Below are positions 1 to 13,769 of a DNA stretch of 64,000 nt, in pieces. Position 1 is the first letter of the stretch. Each line of letters begins with the position of its first letter. The notes below the pieces were generated by a model. It saw only the letters and a list, made by a program, of their open reading frames with translations, made no database searches and was not told the DNA's origin. Location of the stretch: positions 337,576 to 401,575 of the forward strand of contig VZTG01002908.1 in the NCBI GenBank assembly GCA_013397845.1, read 5' to 3'. The position numbers and the translations under genes were made by a program. The stretch is from Melanocharis versteri (Eukaryota; Chordata; Aves; Passeriformes; Melanocharitidae).

Positions 1-3000
1 AATTAGTGGTAGATCTGAAAAAATAAACTCAAAATGGTATTATGATGAATTACAGTTTATCAAATACCTGGGAAGAAAATGTTCAGGAGACCCAGCACTG
101 ACTGATCAACTAGAAAGATGGCTGCAGCTGGGTGTTTTAAGGGCCAACTGGAGAGAAAGGGAAAGGGAAGAGCAGAGGTTATTAAAAGTCTTTACACTTT
201 AGTTGCTTCCTTTTCAAATATGAGCAAAACCCCAGGTTGCATCAGGCTTGCCTTTGTCCCATCTGTCCCCACACTAAAGAGGATTTTGTGGCACTCCTCT
301 TGGGCACTGTAGCCAAAAAGAGATTTATTTCTGAATATATGCTGTTTCACTGCTTCTTCTACTGCTTTCCATCTCTGTTGGCAATCCCATTTCCACGATA
401 AAGGTCAGTGCCTTTAGCTGCCACGGGTAGGGCTGTTTCTTCACCATGAGAGAAGCTCCTGCCAGAGGCCAGGAGCTGCTTCTTCAGCTGCTGCGCAGCA
501 TCTTCCGTGTGCAACACGCCGGAGTTCGTGCACGGCCATCCAGCTGAAATCTGCCTAATGACTCCGTCTGTGCCTGGACATTTCTGGCAGAGCTGAAAAA
601 CCGTCTTTGCAGATGAGCTGCATGAGTTTGTTTACTCGGCACAACACAGGGCCACGAGAGACACCCACAGAGGTTTCCAGTGGGGCTGGTTGGCCAGGTG
701 GAGTTTGCACTAGTGCGGCTCTGCTGCCCCTTCTCCCGCAGACCACTGGTGCCTGGATTAGCGAGAAAAGGAGCTTTAAAAGGCTCGTGACCTCCTGCAG
801 AGCTGGGGAGTGCAAGGGATACCTCTTCCTGTCAAAAAGTGTGGTTCTCTCCTGGCAGGCTTGACCCATGGGGGAAGAGTGAAAGTGCTGCCTGCCAAAG
901 TCCTGTACAGAGGGAGGCACTTTTTGTTCCTGCTGAGCATTCCAGGAGAGCCCATCGGACAGAAGCCATTGAGGCAGGGGGAGTTGGGTATCCCTGGGGA
1001 GCCGTAGGCTCTCAGTGCATCCACTGGCCACCTTCAGCCCGCCCTCCTCCTCCTTGGTCGGCTGGTGGGTGCTTGCCAGTCCCTTGCTGGAGCCTGGAAG
1101 GCTGCTGGGCTGGGGCTCACACGGATGGAGAGCAGCTCGGGGGGATTTCAGCACGAGGCCACTCGTTAGCACAGACGGACATCGCAGTGGGGTGGGCTGG
1201 AAGATAATCTGCCTATTAATCTCCTGCGCGCTCTCACTGTGCTGTCTGAGGCAACTAGTAGACAAGATCCCCATTTCACATGGGGTTTACTCTCTTTTAT
1301 TGCGGGAAAGACTTGGTTTTCTGGCAATCAAATGCAGCCTGACATTGTCACTTCCTCTTTTACTGATTTATTTGCAAGAAGAGATCATTCTGGCTTTCAG
1401 AGCTGAAGGATACAGCATCAGAGAAAGTTTGAGTTGCACTCTCCCTCCTTTTGCAGCCTAAAAGTGAGCTATAGGCTTTGTAAATAAAACAGATGCTGCT
1501 GTAAGGTTGAAAACAGAAACTGATTTAGAGGGTTGCTTCCTCCGATAATGAACTGCTCCTCTGTACGTGTCTGTCTCTGGTACCTGAAGCTGGGACTCTC
1601 AGAAATCACATGCGCTGGAAACTTGGAGAGGTAAAAGTAATGCTTCTCCTGGATTCCATAATCACAAATGGTGTTTTCCACAGTGCATTGTAGCTTTTTG
1701 TTTTCAGTGTTTTTAAAACTGATTTGTTCATAATATTTTGTATCTCTTAAGCTATTACCGCTCCTTTAATTGCCCACGCGTTGCTCTCCTGAAAACAAGA
1801 GAATGTAAAAGTCAGTGCTGCGCTATGTAGAGAAGTGTTAACTGAGTGTTAATGAGCTGCCGCATCGGCTCCAAGCCATCTCTGGAAGCCAGCACACTAA
1901 AACAGAATTTAAAGGCTATCAAGTCCATTTCATGGCTGCGAGTCCTGAGCATGTTTTGCATGGAAGTGCATGTCCTTGTTATCTAGATGCCAGTTAAATG
2001 CTGCCAGCTTAATGCGTGCACGGGAGAAGCTGCTTTTCTGTGTCTGGAGCGATTCTGTTACTGAACACACCTCAGCCAGGCACTGCTCCTCATCAGCACC
2101 ACATCTGCAAACTGAAGAACAGTAAAAGCTTTTGGTTCAAGAGGAGGCAGCGGGAAGTGCAGAGACCACTGGGTGCTTGATGTGAAGCAGCTACAGAACA
2201 CAAGGAGAGAATGGCTGGCATGTGGTGGAGGCTAACAGCCTTCAAACACATCTAAAAAGCTCTTTTGTCTCAGTGTGGAAGAAACGTCTCTTCAACTAAA
2301 AGTGAGCCATGGAAATTCTGGAAACGATGATAGTGGAATTACAAAGAAGCCCCATTTACAAGCAGTGTCCCCTGCACATTGTGCTGCTGACTGCCATGTT
2401 CACAACACGGCCATTCTGCAAAGCACTGTGGAAGGCAACCGTGTCTATATTCTCGTGAATATCCTTTCTCTTCACTTTTTTATTAAAGTGGGAGGGGTAA
2501 CTTTAGTAGTTACTTCACCAGACAGTAGAAAAATAATGTAGGGAAAGGCAGTAATAGAAAGGAGGGACAAACAAGTGGCTGTTCCTGGCAGCAGAAATTA
2601 GGTAGTCGTTTAGCAGGATGGTAGTAATTGCCCTTGAATCTCTTTTCAATACCTGCTCTTCCTCTTTCTTTACAGTGCTCACCTAAGATGTTGATAAACG
2701 TGCCTGAAGCACCTACACAGGGTGAAATTTTTCCTCTTTCACTGCATGAGTTTAAAAAAAGATGAAAAACTCATCTCTCTGGACTCATCTTTGGGGAAGA
2801 CTAACCAAAATACAGACACTTGGTGAAACTGATGTACAGAGCTGTGAAATCTCAGTTTTGTTGTGGGCATCACTCATAACAACATCATGGCATTGAGTGA
2901 GCTGTGGGTCACACATTCTGTCTGCTACCACCCATATCCATTCAGGTGAGGGAAGATCACAGGAAGGTGTCTGAGTAAGCTGAGTATCTCTGCCAGCTCA

Positions 3001-4086
3001 TGTCCCGAAATTTTAGTGTCTTGCTGAGAGGTGAAGAGTATTTTCTTGGACTCATCTGCATGAAAATACAGCCGTGTTGGTTCTCTCTGTTATGATACAA
3101 CATGTTATCTGTACATCATAACACCTCAGGTCTTTAGCATCCTGGAGTTCGATGTCCAGTGCTCTGTTGAATAGGACTCTTCAAGTGCCAGGGGAAGCGG
3201 AAGGAATTTGTGTTTGGAATTTGGAAGGATCAGGAGCTGAGCTGTATCATGTGCGAGCTGACTTCTCCAACCCACTCTGAGTAAGCAGACGTGGGATGTC
3301 TGCCTAGGCTCTGTGACTCTCTGAATAGCCTTCCTGGCTCCGTGCCTAATTCAGTTGGCAAATTTTATTTAAGAGACAAGTTGTCTTCTAGCATGCCTTC
3401 GCTGCTACATCGCTAGCAGGAATACTACTGCACAATTGTACCTCTCTTCTGTGAAGTAGTTAAGCGCAAATGTATCTGACATTGAATATTTAAACTTAAG
3501 TATGGTGCCTATTCGGACCTTGTTGCTTAAACTTGTTGTGTTGGGGGCCTTTTTCACTTTCTTGCTGTATATCCAGCAAGAAAATAGTCTAGATTCAAGC
3601 ACTTCCAAGTAAAGGGAGCTTTGAAAAAAGGGTTGCAAAATCTGAGATGTAAAATCGTAGATAAATACAATTGCTGAAATTCATCTTTTCCATTGGGAAT
3701 GGATATGGTGTTTTACCAGTCTGGGTTGAGAAAACAACACCCACTATGAAACCTTTCCAGAAAATGAGAGATTAATCTTCCTTTCCCCTTTTAAGGAAAG
3801 AAATAATTCCAGCCTGAAGAACCATTCTTTAATTCTGTGTCAATCAGAGATTTCCTACAGAAAACAATGATTGAAGATTGCTTGTACACACACTGAAGAA
3901 ATTGGTATCACCTGGAGGACAGTAAATGAAAAATATTTATCTGCCTTTTGGACCTTTGAGCTATGATTTTTCCTTACTTCGAACTATAATTCTCAGATGA
4001 TTTAAGAATATAAAGCAGTTAAGAGTGAGATTCAGGAATATATGAAAGTACCTGAACGTACCTTACTGAAAACAGATGATTTCAAG
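1..4086. other. Unique non-coding sequence
   Basis: I see no gene, repeat family or RNA here. Open frames are present on both strands between about 555 and 1461, but they overlap each other in several frames in a GC-richer patch and none resembles a known protein. The stretch around 1290-1430 is smoother AT/GC-mixed sequence that could be conserved non-coding DNA, but nothing in a single sequence proves it. Confidence 0.6.
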
Positions 4087-4234
4087 GATATGATTTCAGG
4101 GAATGTTTTTATACCTGTGCATGGACACAGTACTGAATTAGGGCCTCGGGCTCATTTCCATAGGACATTCAACTTAATTAGTCCAAATTCACTTAAATTA
4201 AAATTGAAAAATGGATTAAGCTCTATACAAAGGA
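4087..4234 (+). repeat. Copy A of an unrecognised dispersed repeat (pair with 5418-5565)
   Basis: This 148-bp stretch aligns end to end with 5418-5565 in the same orientation. The two spans are equal in length, with only two compensating 1-bp gaps near the right end. The core is strongest: 4127-4196 against 5458-5527 agrees at about 65 of 70 positions by eye, including one uninterrupted identical run of about 38 bp ending near 4197. Only copy A continues into a partner inverted arm: 4176-4189 and 4307-4320 are 14-bp arms matching at 13 of 14 positions. I do not recognise the family. It could be a MITE-like or old SINE-derived element, or a local segmental duplication. Confidence 0.7.
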
Positions 4235-5417
4235 CTACTTTAATTTTGAAGTCTTTATAGGGTTAAATGCACTTTAACTAATCTGCTTTAAATTAAGCCC
4301 TTAGTTAATTTGGATTAATTTTCCTGAATATCTTTGTGTTACCAGCTCAGACTTAGGATCCAGTCCTGCAAATACTCACAGAAATACCTTATATTATAGG
4401 AATTATTGCAATAGTACAAGCTAAGAATGTGCATAATGTTAGGTATGCAGCAAGGTCAACCCAAGCCTAAAGGGCTCGTCTGGAATCAGCAAAGAATATA
4501 TAGTCAGATTACTGCTTGAATACACATACAAATACTTGGGCTCACAGCCTGTTTGGTATCATCTCCAATCTCACTGTAGTGGACCTGGAAAGCTATACTG
4601 GAGTATTTGCTGCATGTTAAATTTGTATTGCATGTTAATTTTCTGATGCTCTGATGTTCGTGATAACAGAACATTTCTTTTCCACATTCTTACTAGTGAT
4701 GAGTTCAAGTAATTTTGGAAAGAAGCAGCCAACCTTTTGACCATATTCTTGATGCAATTGATGCATTCTTGGCCTGTTTGCTGTGTTGGACGGAAAGGAT
4801 GATGTCTGCTTCCGTTGAAGTCAAATACGAAGTGTTTCTATTGAAAATGTCACAATGGAAGGATTCCCATGAATAATTTTTGGTCCAGAGTTCATCAGTA
4901 AGGAGCTGATGTCAAAGAATTTGCTGCTGGTTAGTTTTGCTTTGAACATTATCATGACATTTTCATGCTTAGGCTTAAAAGGGATGTAAGTTCTACAGTC
5001 AGGTGTGCTAGGCAAAAAATTCTTTCCTATTTCCAACAGGTGACAGAGGAAAAGAGTAAATTGATGCTTTTCTAGAGCAGGGGGAAGCTTCTCTTCCCTT
5101 TTCCTCCTTCAGGAACAGTAGGGAGCATGAGGACTCATCCTCTGAACCCATCTGATGATCCCCTTGCCTTGAGAGGGAAGAACGTGTACCTGTTCTCAGA
5201 AGTGCATCTCCCTGACTTTCAGATTTGGGCTCACCAGTGCTCTCCCCATGTTCCTCACATATGCTGGCAAAGTGGGAATCTCATAGTCATCTTTAGGAAA
5301 TCATTTTCCCTGCTCTTCAGGTGGCAGGGCTGCTGCGCTAACCTCAAGGCAAGAGAGTTTGCCATCCCCTGCTTTTGGCTGCTCCTGATCTTCGTGGCAA
5401 AGCACATTCAAAGATGT
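4235..5417. other. Spacer between the two related repeats
   Basis: Apart from the right inverted arm of copy A at 4307-4320, I see only unique-looking AT-moderate DNA. The flanks of copies A and B do not obviously match outside the 148-bp alignment, which argues against a simple large duplication of the whole block. Confidence 0.5.
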
Positions 5418-5565
5418 GATATTCTGAATAGGAATAATTTTATTCCTGCGCTTGGGCACAGTACTGAATTAAGGCCTCAGGCTCATTGACTTAGGACATT
5501 CAACTTAATTAGTCCAAATTCACTTAAATGAGTAACTGAAGAATGGATTAAGCTTTATGGAAGGA
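5418..5565 (+). repeat. Copy B of the unrecognised dispersed repeat
   Basis: Direct-orientation partner of 4087-4234, about 1.33 kb downstream. Similarity is weak in the first 40 bp, high from 5458 to 5527, and moderate to 5565, where it stops abruptly. The 14-bp left arm seen in copy A is present (around 5507-5520), but the matching inverted arm of copy A is not found downstream. Copy B is therefore either truncated at the right, or the arm in copy A is coincidental. Confidence 0.7.
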
Positions 5566-8500
5566 TGGGAAAGCATGCCGTGCTCCCGGCTGAGCTTGAG
5601 GGCAGTTCCAAGGGTGAGGTGCCACAGTCCCCAGGGAGGAGAGTGAAACACAGACCGGTGGTTTCCTGCGGATCCTGGCAGTGCTGCTGTCGCAGTTTGC
5701 AGGCAGTGTGACAGGCTTTAGGTTGTCCTCGCAGTGAAAAGGATAGAAGCACAATTAAAAGCTAAAGGGAGATGCCAGAGCGCAGTTGCATAGGAACGAT
5801 TTTCACAGCTATGGGACTGCAGAATGTATATATATAACACTCATTCTAGTGAAATTGTAGCTGGCTTTGTATCAGAAATTGTATCGGTTAAGCTGTCTGG
5901 AGTATTTAAAGTCCTGCTCTGGCTGACAAATGCAGTGCAACGCTGGCTCCCCAGCCCTCGATGCACTCGATGTGCATCTCCTGTACAGGAGGGGCTCTTT
6001 CTGCAGCCTGCCATTTCTTTTGGTTGTTTGGGCAGATCTTTGCTTTTCTGCCTGCAGTTTTAGTGAGTTCAGCGCGGTATGGACAATACAGAGGTCATGT
6101 GCAGAGAAACCCACACAGGAAAGCCAGGAGCAAAGGGGAGAAGAGGGAAGGGAAAGTCACCACCATCTGTTTGAGGTAAAAGAGAGGAGGATCTGTGGTA
6201 CCTCTCTGCCTAGTAAGAGATGGGATTTGGCTCTGGTTGATGGTTGTGTGGCTGCCAATGCCTCACCAACTGTAACAGGAAGGATCTTTCCTCCGCTCTG
6301 GCAGTGAAGAAACCTGCTCCTGATTCCGTGAAGTTTGGTATTTTCTCTCTGGGATGAGGAGGGAATGAGGAGAGCAAAAAGCAGTTGCAGTTTCTCATGT
6401 ATGGCCTAACTGTTGAGTATCAGCATCACCAGCAATCTCCTTCTGTAACTGCTCACAGCTGCAGAAGCAAACAACCCCAACAGTTACTTCTAATACCTGA
6501 CAGATGACAGACCTACCCAAACATGCACAGGGTTCATAATAATTTTATAGAAAGGTGTTGGCAGGAAAGGTATTATTGGATGTTTCAATTTGCGCTATCA
6601 TGACAGAAAACATTTATTTGTAAATGTAGTTCTGGTGCAGATCGATAAACAGCATGTGTTGTTTCCAAGTGAAGGTTTTCAGGGTAGGCAACAAAATCTG
6701 AAACTCTTCTTTGAGAGTCTGTATTGATAAGCCACTTAGTGCTGAAAAAATATGGAGTGATATCCCACTTACAAGTGATAGTAAGGAGATCATAATGTTT
6801 CTGAATTTCAAGAGCCTACCAAATTCCCACCCCACAACCTGTAGGCCATATGTATTTAACTTGGCTTACTTAAATGGAATTACAGAAGCCTACAATTTGC
6901 TACATTACTTCCTTTATAAAACCTGAAAGGCTCACACACTTTTTTCTTTGCTCTCTAAGTGAGAAACGGTTTTACTCTTGTGGGTTTTGAAGGCTTTTTA
7001 TGAAATTGATGATATAGGAGAAAAGATTATTTTTATAAAGCCAGGGTCCCTTGTGTTGCTCTGGTTTTGATTAGTGTGTGAGCTTTGAGACAGACTTCAT
7101 GGTGAGTGACTTGTTTAAATGCTACTTAGTTTTTAATATTTCATTTGTTGCCTTTAGAGAAAGTGAGATGTCCATAGGAACTACGATTAACATTCTTTAC
7201 TGTGTTCCCAAAGGTTTACTTCTGTAAGAGAGATTATTGATTGTGACTCTTTGAAGGAGAATTGGCCAAAAATAATCCTTCTTGACAGGATTTCTTCTTG
7301 GGATAGGACCTGAGAGGGGGCAGTTTAACAAAAATAACAAACACAGTTACAAACGAAACAGAATTTGTTTCAATCTCATGAAGGAATTCTGTGGATTTTG
7401 CTAGTTCTAATAATACATCACCTTGCTGTGCAAAGTCTGCCTCTCACCACAGGGTGGTAGGGGAAAAGCTGCTTTTTTCATACCAGGAGCCTTTTACATC
7501 AGCAAACACAGAATATTAGGCTCCTTAAGAATTAGTGTTTTGTTAGGTTGACAGAGGAAAGAGAGGAATTAAAGTTCTCTGCCTAAGGACAAGGTCTACT
7601 TTCATGAATCACAAATTGTGGTAGATTGGCAGAATTGGCGTGTGAAGCAGAGGCACAATGTTGAGAGCATTCCATTCATTTTCATATGTCATTATGTGTC
7701 TGCACTGGAGATTGTCTTGAGGGATCTGTTCAAGGTAGACAGAGTTCTTCCTTCAAAAATACACAGTAAAGTAGTGGCAGGTAGGAGAGGGTTGTGGTTT
7801 TTTCTTGAAAAGACACAGAGGACTGGCAGAATGGTGAGCAAAGCCAAACCCCTTAAGACAAAAGGAGACACAGCTTCCTAATTTCCTAAAGTGATGTGCC
7901 TTTCTGAAACAGCAAAATCAGGAGAGAATGTGGAATTAAAACTCCGACCTCTGGGTCCAAGTGGTCCAGCTGGTGCTGAGCTAGGTTAGCACCGTTGTAA
8001 TGATTTCTTTTGACTTACAAATACAGCCTCAGATACTAATCCTCCTCCCCCTACCCTTTTCAATTATCTGCAATAGATAGCACAGGAAAAGTGCTGCAAA
8101 CCTTAGGCTATTTTAAGCTTTTTGTGACACCCACAGGGAGGAAGAGAGGAGGAAATCCAGGCAAATGTGGAGATGTAGTTTCCTCAGGTTGAGTTTATGT
8201 AGCTTCTGTGAGAATCAAGCACTGCTGTGAACAGAAGGACAACCCAAAATATCAGTTCTGTGCCCTGGACAGGGCTCGAGCTCTGCATTGGGCTCCACGA
8301 TCCTACAGAGAAATGAACTTGGGCACCACTGGAGTTGTGCTGCAGGAACCACTGTTTTCTCAGAGCAGATCACGGAAAGTGCCAGTAACAGTGGCAAGCC
8401 ATTGATTACAGACTCTGAGGTTCACAGTTTTCAAAGATTGTCCTCCCAGTGCAAAAGCCTCTGAGTGAAAAAGCTGTGTCATGTGGGTTCCTCACACTGT

Positions 8501-11500
8501 CCTTCCCATGCAAGGATGGGTTTCCAGGAATTTACTGAACATTATGAAGAAATCCATAATTCAGAGAGCTTGAAAGATAAAATGTGCAGCATCTTCTTCA
8601 TAAGCCCCTTATTTATTAGGGGGACTGCACACTATTAGTCTATTGCAGGCTCTGCTAAAGCAGGTTTTGTGATTAAAAACCATTTTAATGAGCACACATT
8701 TTTTAGGTAAGAAATTGTCCAGTGAACATCACTGAGTAGTTATGGTTAAAAACAAGTCACTCCCACATATCCAGTAAGTGCAGTGATTTCCAAACCCCAG
8801 CTTGCAAACAGAGTTTTTTTAAAGTAGATATTTGCCTCTCGTTTGCCCAGAGTTTGGTTAATGTGTACTCTCCTTTGGCATATGAGCACAACAAGCAGAT
8901 GCTGTGCATGTATCTGAGGCCTTTTTATCCCAGGGAAACCAAAAAGAAACAAATCATCACTGTTCAAAGGGACAGCTCACTTCCAGAAAAGGCCTCAGCA
9001 TGCCATCATGTCTCTGCTCTTGCCCAGAAGTACTTGCTTCACCTGCCCTCACATAACCCATTTCTAAGCTGTTTCATGAAGTCCTGGATCTTATTTCTTT
9101 CTGATTCTTCACTATTACCCTCACTCATTCCCTCAGTAACTCCCAGTGCTTTTCATCCAATCCATGTTGTTTATTTTTGGATAAATAACATCCAGCTATT
9201 CTGCTCACAGAGCTCTGTTCCATTTAACCTTTTCTTCCTCCATTATAACTTCCCTCTTTTATGCTTTAAATTGCTCCATGAATCCTGTGGAAAAAGTCTA
9301 TTGCAGGGAGGAAAAGGAATACTTTGTTCACCAAATCTGGGCTGTGGTGGGCAGGATGTAAGGGTTTAAAACTGTAGCAGCAGCAACTTCCTCCCAGCCT
9401 CGTGCTAAGAGGTCAGGACAGCAAGAATTACAGTAGATTAATTAGGGAGGTAGGTCTTAAAAATGAGAATAATAATTAAGAAAAAGAAAAGCAGAAATGT
9501 TTGTAATTTTGAGTCCTGGTCTAAATATAGATCTCTTGTGGTCTTCTCTTCAGCCCTTTTCTTTGTAAATCCATAATTCATCCAAAAATGCTTTTCAGCT
9601 TCTTCTCACCTGCTATGAATTCTTTTTTGAACTTTCCCCCAGTACCTTGTGGCCTGTTCAGTGTATCTTTTGTGGCATTGACTGTATGTATATAGTCATA
9701 TGGATTTATTATTATAAATCCTTGTATGAGACTAACACTTGCAATACAAAGATTTTTTATCTGTGAGTAGCAGATCTTTGATTGATCAAGAAAATAGCAA
9801 GACATGTTACAGAAAGAAGAAAATCTGTCGTTTGGTGGAGATATTTCTGGGTTTTTTTATAAAATATTTGAGACTTTCCATCACTGGCAATAAAATTCTA
9901 ATCTACTTGTCTGTTAAAAAAAGCATTTTAAAAAGACTAAATTAGCAAGATCCCTTTTTAACTTCTACTGACAGAACCCTTTACATACATTTTCCTTGAA
10001 ATTTATTGCTTCAACATTTCTTGTATTCTGAAGTCTTCACCTAAAGCCACTTCAGAGTATTTATGATTAAAATAATACTAGAATTATACTGAAGTATCAA
10101 AGAAGCAAGCAGTGACTATTTGATATGCATATATGCAATTTTTAAAATTGTTACGTGTACAGAGTAACACAGTACAGTATGACAATATAGCATAGTGATG
10201 TATTGTATAGCACTTATTAAATGCACTATATTTTGCTGTGTTATTTTATTACATTTACGGAACATTTGTGTAAAGATGATAATACCTATTTGATCATTGA
10301 CTGTTGTCCCTGTTGTCATTTATGCTTAGTATAAATACAATCCTTACTCAACTGAAAATAAGTATTTTGCTCAGTTTTATTCAGGTGTTTAAAATCTATT
10401 TCCACTTGGACTCAGGATGAAAACTGAACTGAAATTAATTTTTCAGTGGGACAGAATGTCCCAAAAAATTCCGACTTGAAGTCTCTAATTTCAAAAAATC
10501 CTCTTAAAAAGTTTGGGTGTTCCTGGTCTGAAATGCTTGCTTTGCCCTTGGTGAAGGAAGAAGACCTGTTGCCACTTAGTTCTCTGTGGCATTAATCTCA
10601 GCCTGCCTGGCAAGCTGTGGGACGCCATGGGACGTGTGTTGAGTATCAGAAGCTGAATTTCTCTGTTCACCCCTTGGCTCTGGGCAGGGCAGCCTGGACC
10701 TCCTCGTAGTGCCTTGGATTCTGACGCAGTGAGAAACCAACATCACATCTCACATTACCGTGGGCAAGGTGTAGCCTGGCCAACCTGTGACAGCGGGATG
10801 TGTGGTGGCCTGGCTGGGTCAGGGAAGCATTCTTGGTTAAAAATGACTATTTTTTTTTGCTTTGTTTTGTTGCATTGGTTATTTTTAACCCAAACCGACC
10901 TGGTTCTCAGCATAACCCCATGAGCAGCTGTTCTGGCACAGCCTGGTGTGGGAGAGAGCAGCACCGTGAGGGAGCTGCCTGCACTGCACTGAGGCTGGAG
11001 GAAATGGTCAGCAGACTGTGGCAATGGTTTCCTTTTCTTCCAGCTGGTTGTTTGTAGAATAGGTAGGGGTATGAAGGGAGGTTAACTTGAACTTGAATTT
11101 GAACAAAGGCTGGAGTGCTAAAAGTTGGCAATAAAGAAATAAATGACAACTTCTGTGTTGTGCCTAATCCCATCCCACGTCTTGAATGGACCTTGGAGCT
11201 AGGAGAGGATGTGGTGGTGGTGGTCGTTGATCACATTTTTACATCCTGGGCACCTTGCAGGACACATTCCCTGTCACCGAGTCAGAGGGTGGCATACACA
11301 CAGCATCAGTGGGCTTCTCAATCCCACGGTAGGTATGACGAGATAGATCAGTGTTTCATTGAAGTCCTTGTAGTGAGCTAAGTGCGTGAGAACAGCACAA
11401 ACCATCTGCAGAGTGGTATTTCTCTCATCTTGCTTTCCTTTGGCTTCTCAGTGTTGGCCAACAGCTGTGGAGATGAGATGATCTTTGGAGCAGAGAGATC

Positions 11501-13632
11501 TGGAGAAAGAGGCTGTGCTCCTAGCCCTTGCCTGTGTTCTTCCCAAAGGGTGGGAAGCACAGAAAGAAAAAAAGCCTCCCAGAGAAGCTGCAACAAGGAA
11601 TTTCCTTAAAGAAGCCAACTCTGAAGTCTGGACGTTTAGTAAATATTTGCTTTTGTACCTTGAGGCCAGCAATGTTTAAAATGTGAAAATGTTTTTCTTA
11701 CCCTGAGGCTGAAGGAGTTTGTGCTTTGATTTAAACATTCATTCTCGTTTGTATTTAAGCCACCACAAAGTAAACTATCACACAAGCAGGGCTCTCGAAA
11801 ACACTCATTGTGCATCCACCCTCTGGCTTCTATTTTATCACAAGTGACGAAGGATTGGAATTTAATACGGGATAAGTTGTAGAGCTGGCCCGGAGGGTTA
11901 GCACAGCCAGCTGGGCTTTGAGTGTCTGGTAAAGGACTTTGGCCCAGCAGGTTTCTCTGAGGTTTGGAAAGTCTACATCACTGTGCAGCACGCAAGAAGC
12001 AGCACAGAGAAGCTCCCTAGGGAGCCTCCCCCAGACCCTCACAGCCAAGGCAGATTGCTATTGAGAGAAACCTTTGAGAAAAAGAAATCTTTTCCAGCCA
12101 AATGGATCCCATCGAATAGGAACATGTTTGGCCATTCCACTGAGTCCTCCTGCAAACCTGAAAAGTGAGAAAATCCATTGCTCGTGCACAGTCCATCTGC
12201 CTTTCTGAGGAGCTCCAGAGCAGTGAATATGGGCTGCGGCCTCTGAGTTGCTCTGGGGTTTATCAACCTTAAAGAAATCCCTTAGACTTCAGTTGTGATG
12301 TCAGATGAGTGCTGTAGTTTCAAAACCCTCTGTGAATGTACCTCTGCATTCCTAAGACAGTAGCCTTTTCTAATAGTTATAGTAATACCTGGGTGTCAAA
12401 ACGGAAGTGTTTATATGTCATCTATCACCATGGTTCTCAAAGCTTCAGTGTAAAAGCAGGTCTCTTACATTAACTGGAGGAAGTAGAAAGCAAGGAGACG
12501 AATTGTACAGAGGTGAAGACTTTCACTGTCACCAGACTGAGATTAAGCACTACACTGGGTAGTATTGGTGTTGTACCCCTTTTAAATCCATGCCACTGAG
12601 AAATCACAGCTGGTCTCATACCAGTTGAAAGTAAGATGAACCCTTAAAATTTTTGTTTTAAATTTGTAGTAATACATTTTTCAATCTAAGCGATTGCTGG
12701 CTTAAGTTAAATGGATACCAGCCATTCTTGAATTGGATTTGATAGTGCCTGTACTGGATGGAAAAGCCAATGTTTGGCTTTCTTAGACCACTGATGAAGA
12801 TTTGTTTGGGAGCCACCATCAGACACCGTACTTTTAAAATCCAGGCAGATACAGGTGTGGGATGTAGCCCCAACCACACAGAGCATTCAGGCTGAGCACT
12901 CAAAGCACCTGGGTAAATGAGAAGTTATTTCTGAGCCTCACACCCGCTGTAGGTGTGTTGCTGTCTGTCTGCTGGATTTGGAGGCTGCTTACAAAGCCAG
13001 GAGAGAACAAAATACTGTTCTTTGGTGTCAGCTCACTAGGAACCGAAGAAAATGGAAAGGCACAGATTACACTACCTTACTTTGCTGGTGACAGTGTTCA
13101 GTCTTTATAGATATGCTTTATGAACTGTCATTTTGCAGATTTCTCTGTCTGCCTGTGCCCGTGGCCATACTTTTCTTTTATGGTGTATTGTTCTGCTTCC
13201 CTTCTTTTCTTCTTGCTGTCCTGCAGCAATTCTAATGTGTGCTGTCCCATGATTTGGAGGTTACATCTGCTGCCTGCGAAATTTTGGGATCACAGGATCT
13301 GTCCTATACTGCAAGATGAATTTGGGAGGTAACTGGCCAACAGATTGATTGTTAAACAGTGTTCAAAAGCTATGCACACCATTTTAGGTCAATGTTAAAA
13401 TAGTCAAGTACCAATTGCTGTGGCTTTCCTTAGCCTCAGCCACTTATTTTAGTGCAGTTCAGAGGTACACCCAATCTTCTACTGCTGATAACCCAGAGGT
13501 TCTGAATGTAAAGACGTCACTGCAGTCTCAAATACCAGCACATATTTATAGCATCTGTCTCAGCAGAGTTTCCTTTCTTCCCTACAATTATTTGAAGGCT
13601 GTAAGCCAACTCCAACACCCACAGAGAACTAA
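5566..13632. other. Long unique non-coding stretch
   Basis: About 8 kb with no coding sequence I can support and no transposon I recognise. It holds small homopolymer runs (for example poly-T near 10851) and AT-rich parts around 9.4-10.4 kb. The open frames are short, on both strands, and without recognisable domains. Nothing looks like a tRNA or a splice-bounded exon with a convincing protein match. Confidence 0.55.
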
Positions 13633-13677
13633 TTTAAATCAAGATTTAAATCACCAAGTAGGAAATCTTGGTTTAAA
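13633..13677. repeat. Short inverted repeat (hairpin)
   Basis: Two 15-bp arms, 13633-13647 and 13663-13677, are reverse complements at 14 of 15 positions around a 15-bp loop. The arms are built from TTTAAATC-type sequence, and the left arm itself is followed by a further partial copy (about 13644-13651). It may be a fragment of a palindromic MITE-like element or a chance AT-rich hairpin. It lies about 90 bp before the CR1 fragment that starts near 13770. Confidence 0.5.
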
Positions 13678-13769
13678 TAATACATTTGATCTCTTTTTGC
13701 AGTAGTAAGTTATGCTAGATTTTTTTTTGAAATAAAAGTTAGCTTTCATGGGTTGGTAACCATTAGAAC

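Noticed and set aside
555..1274. 239-residue open frame on the minus strand
   Set aside because: Overlapped by several frames on the plus strand, no recognisable domain, and in a GC-richer patch where stop codons are rarer.
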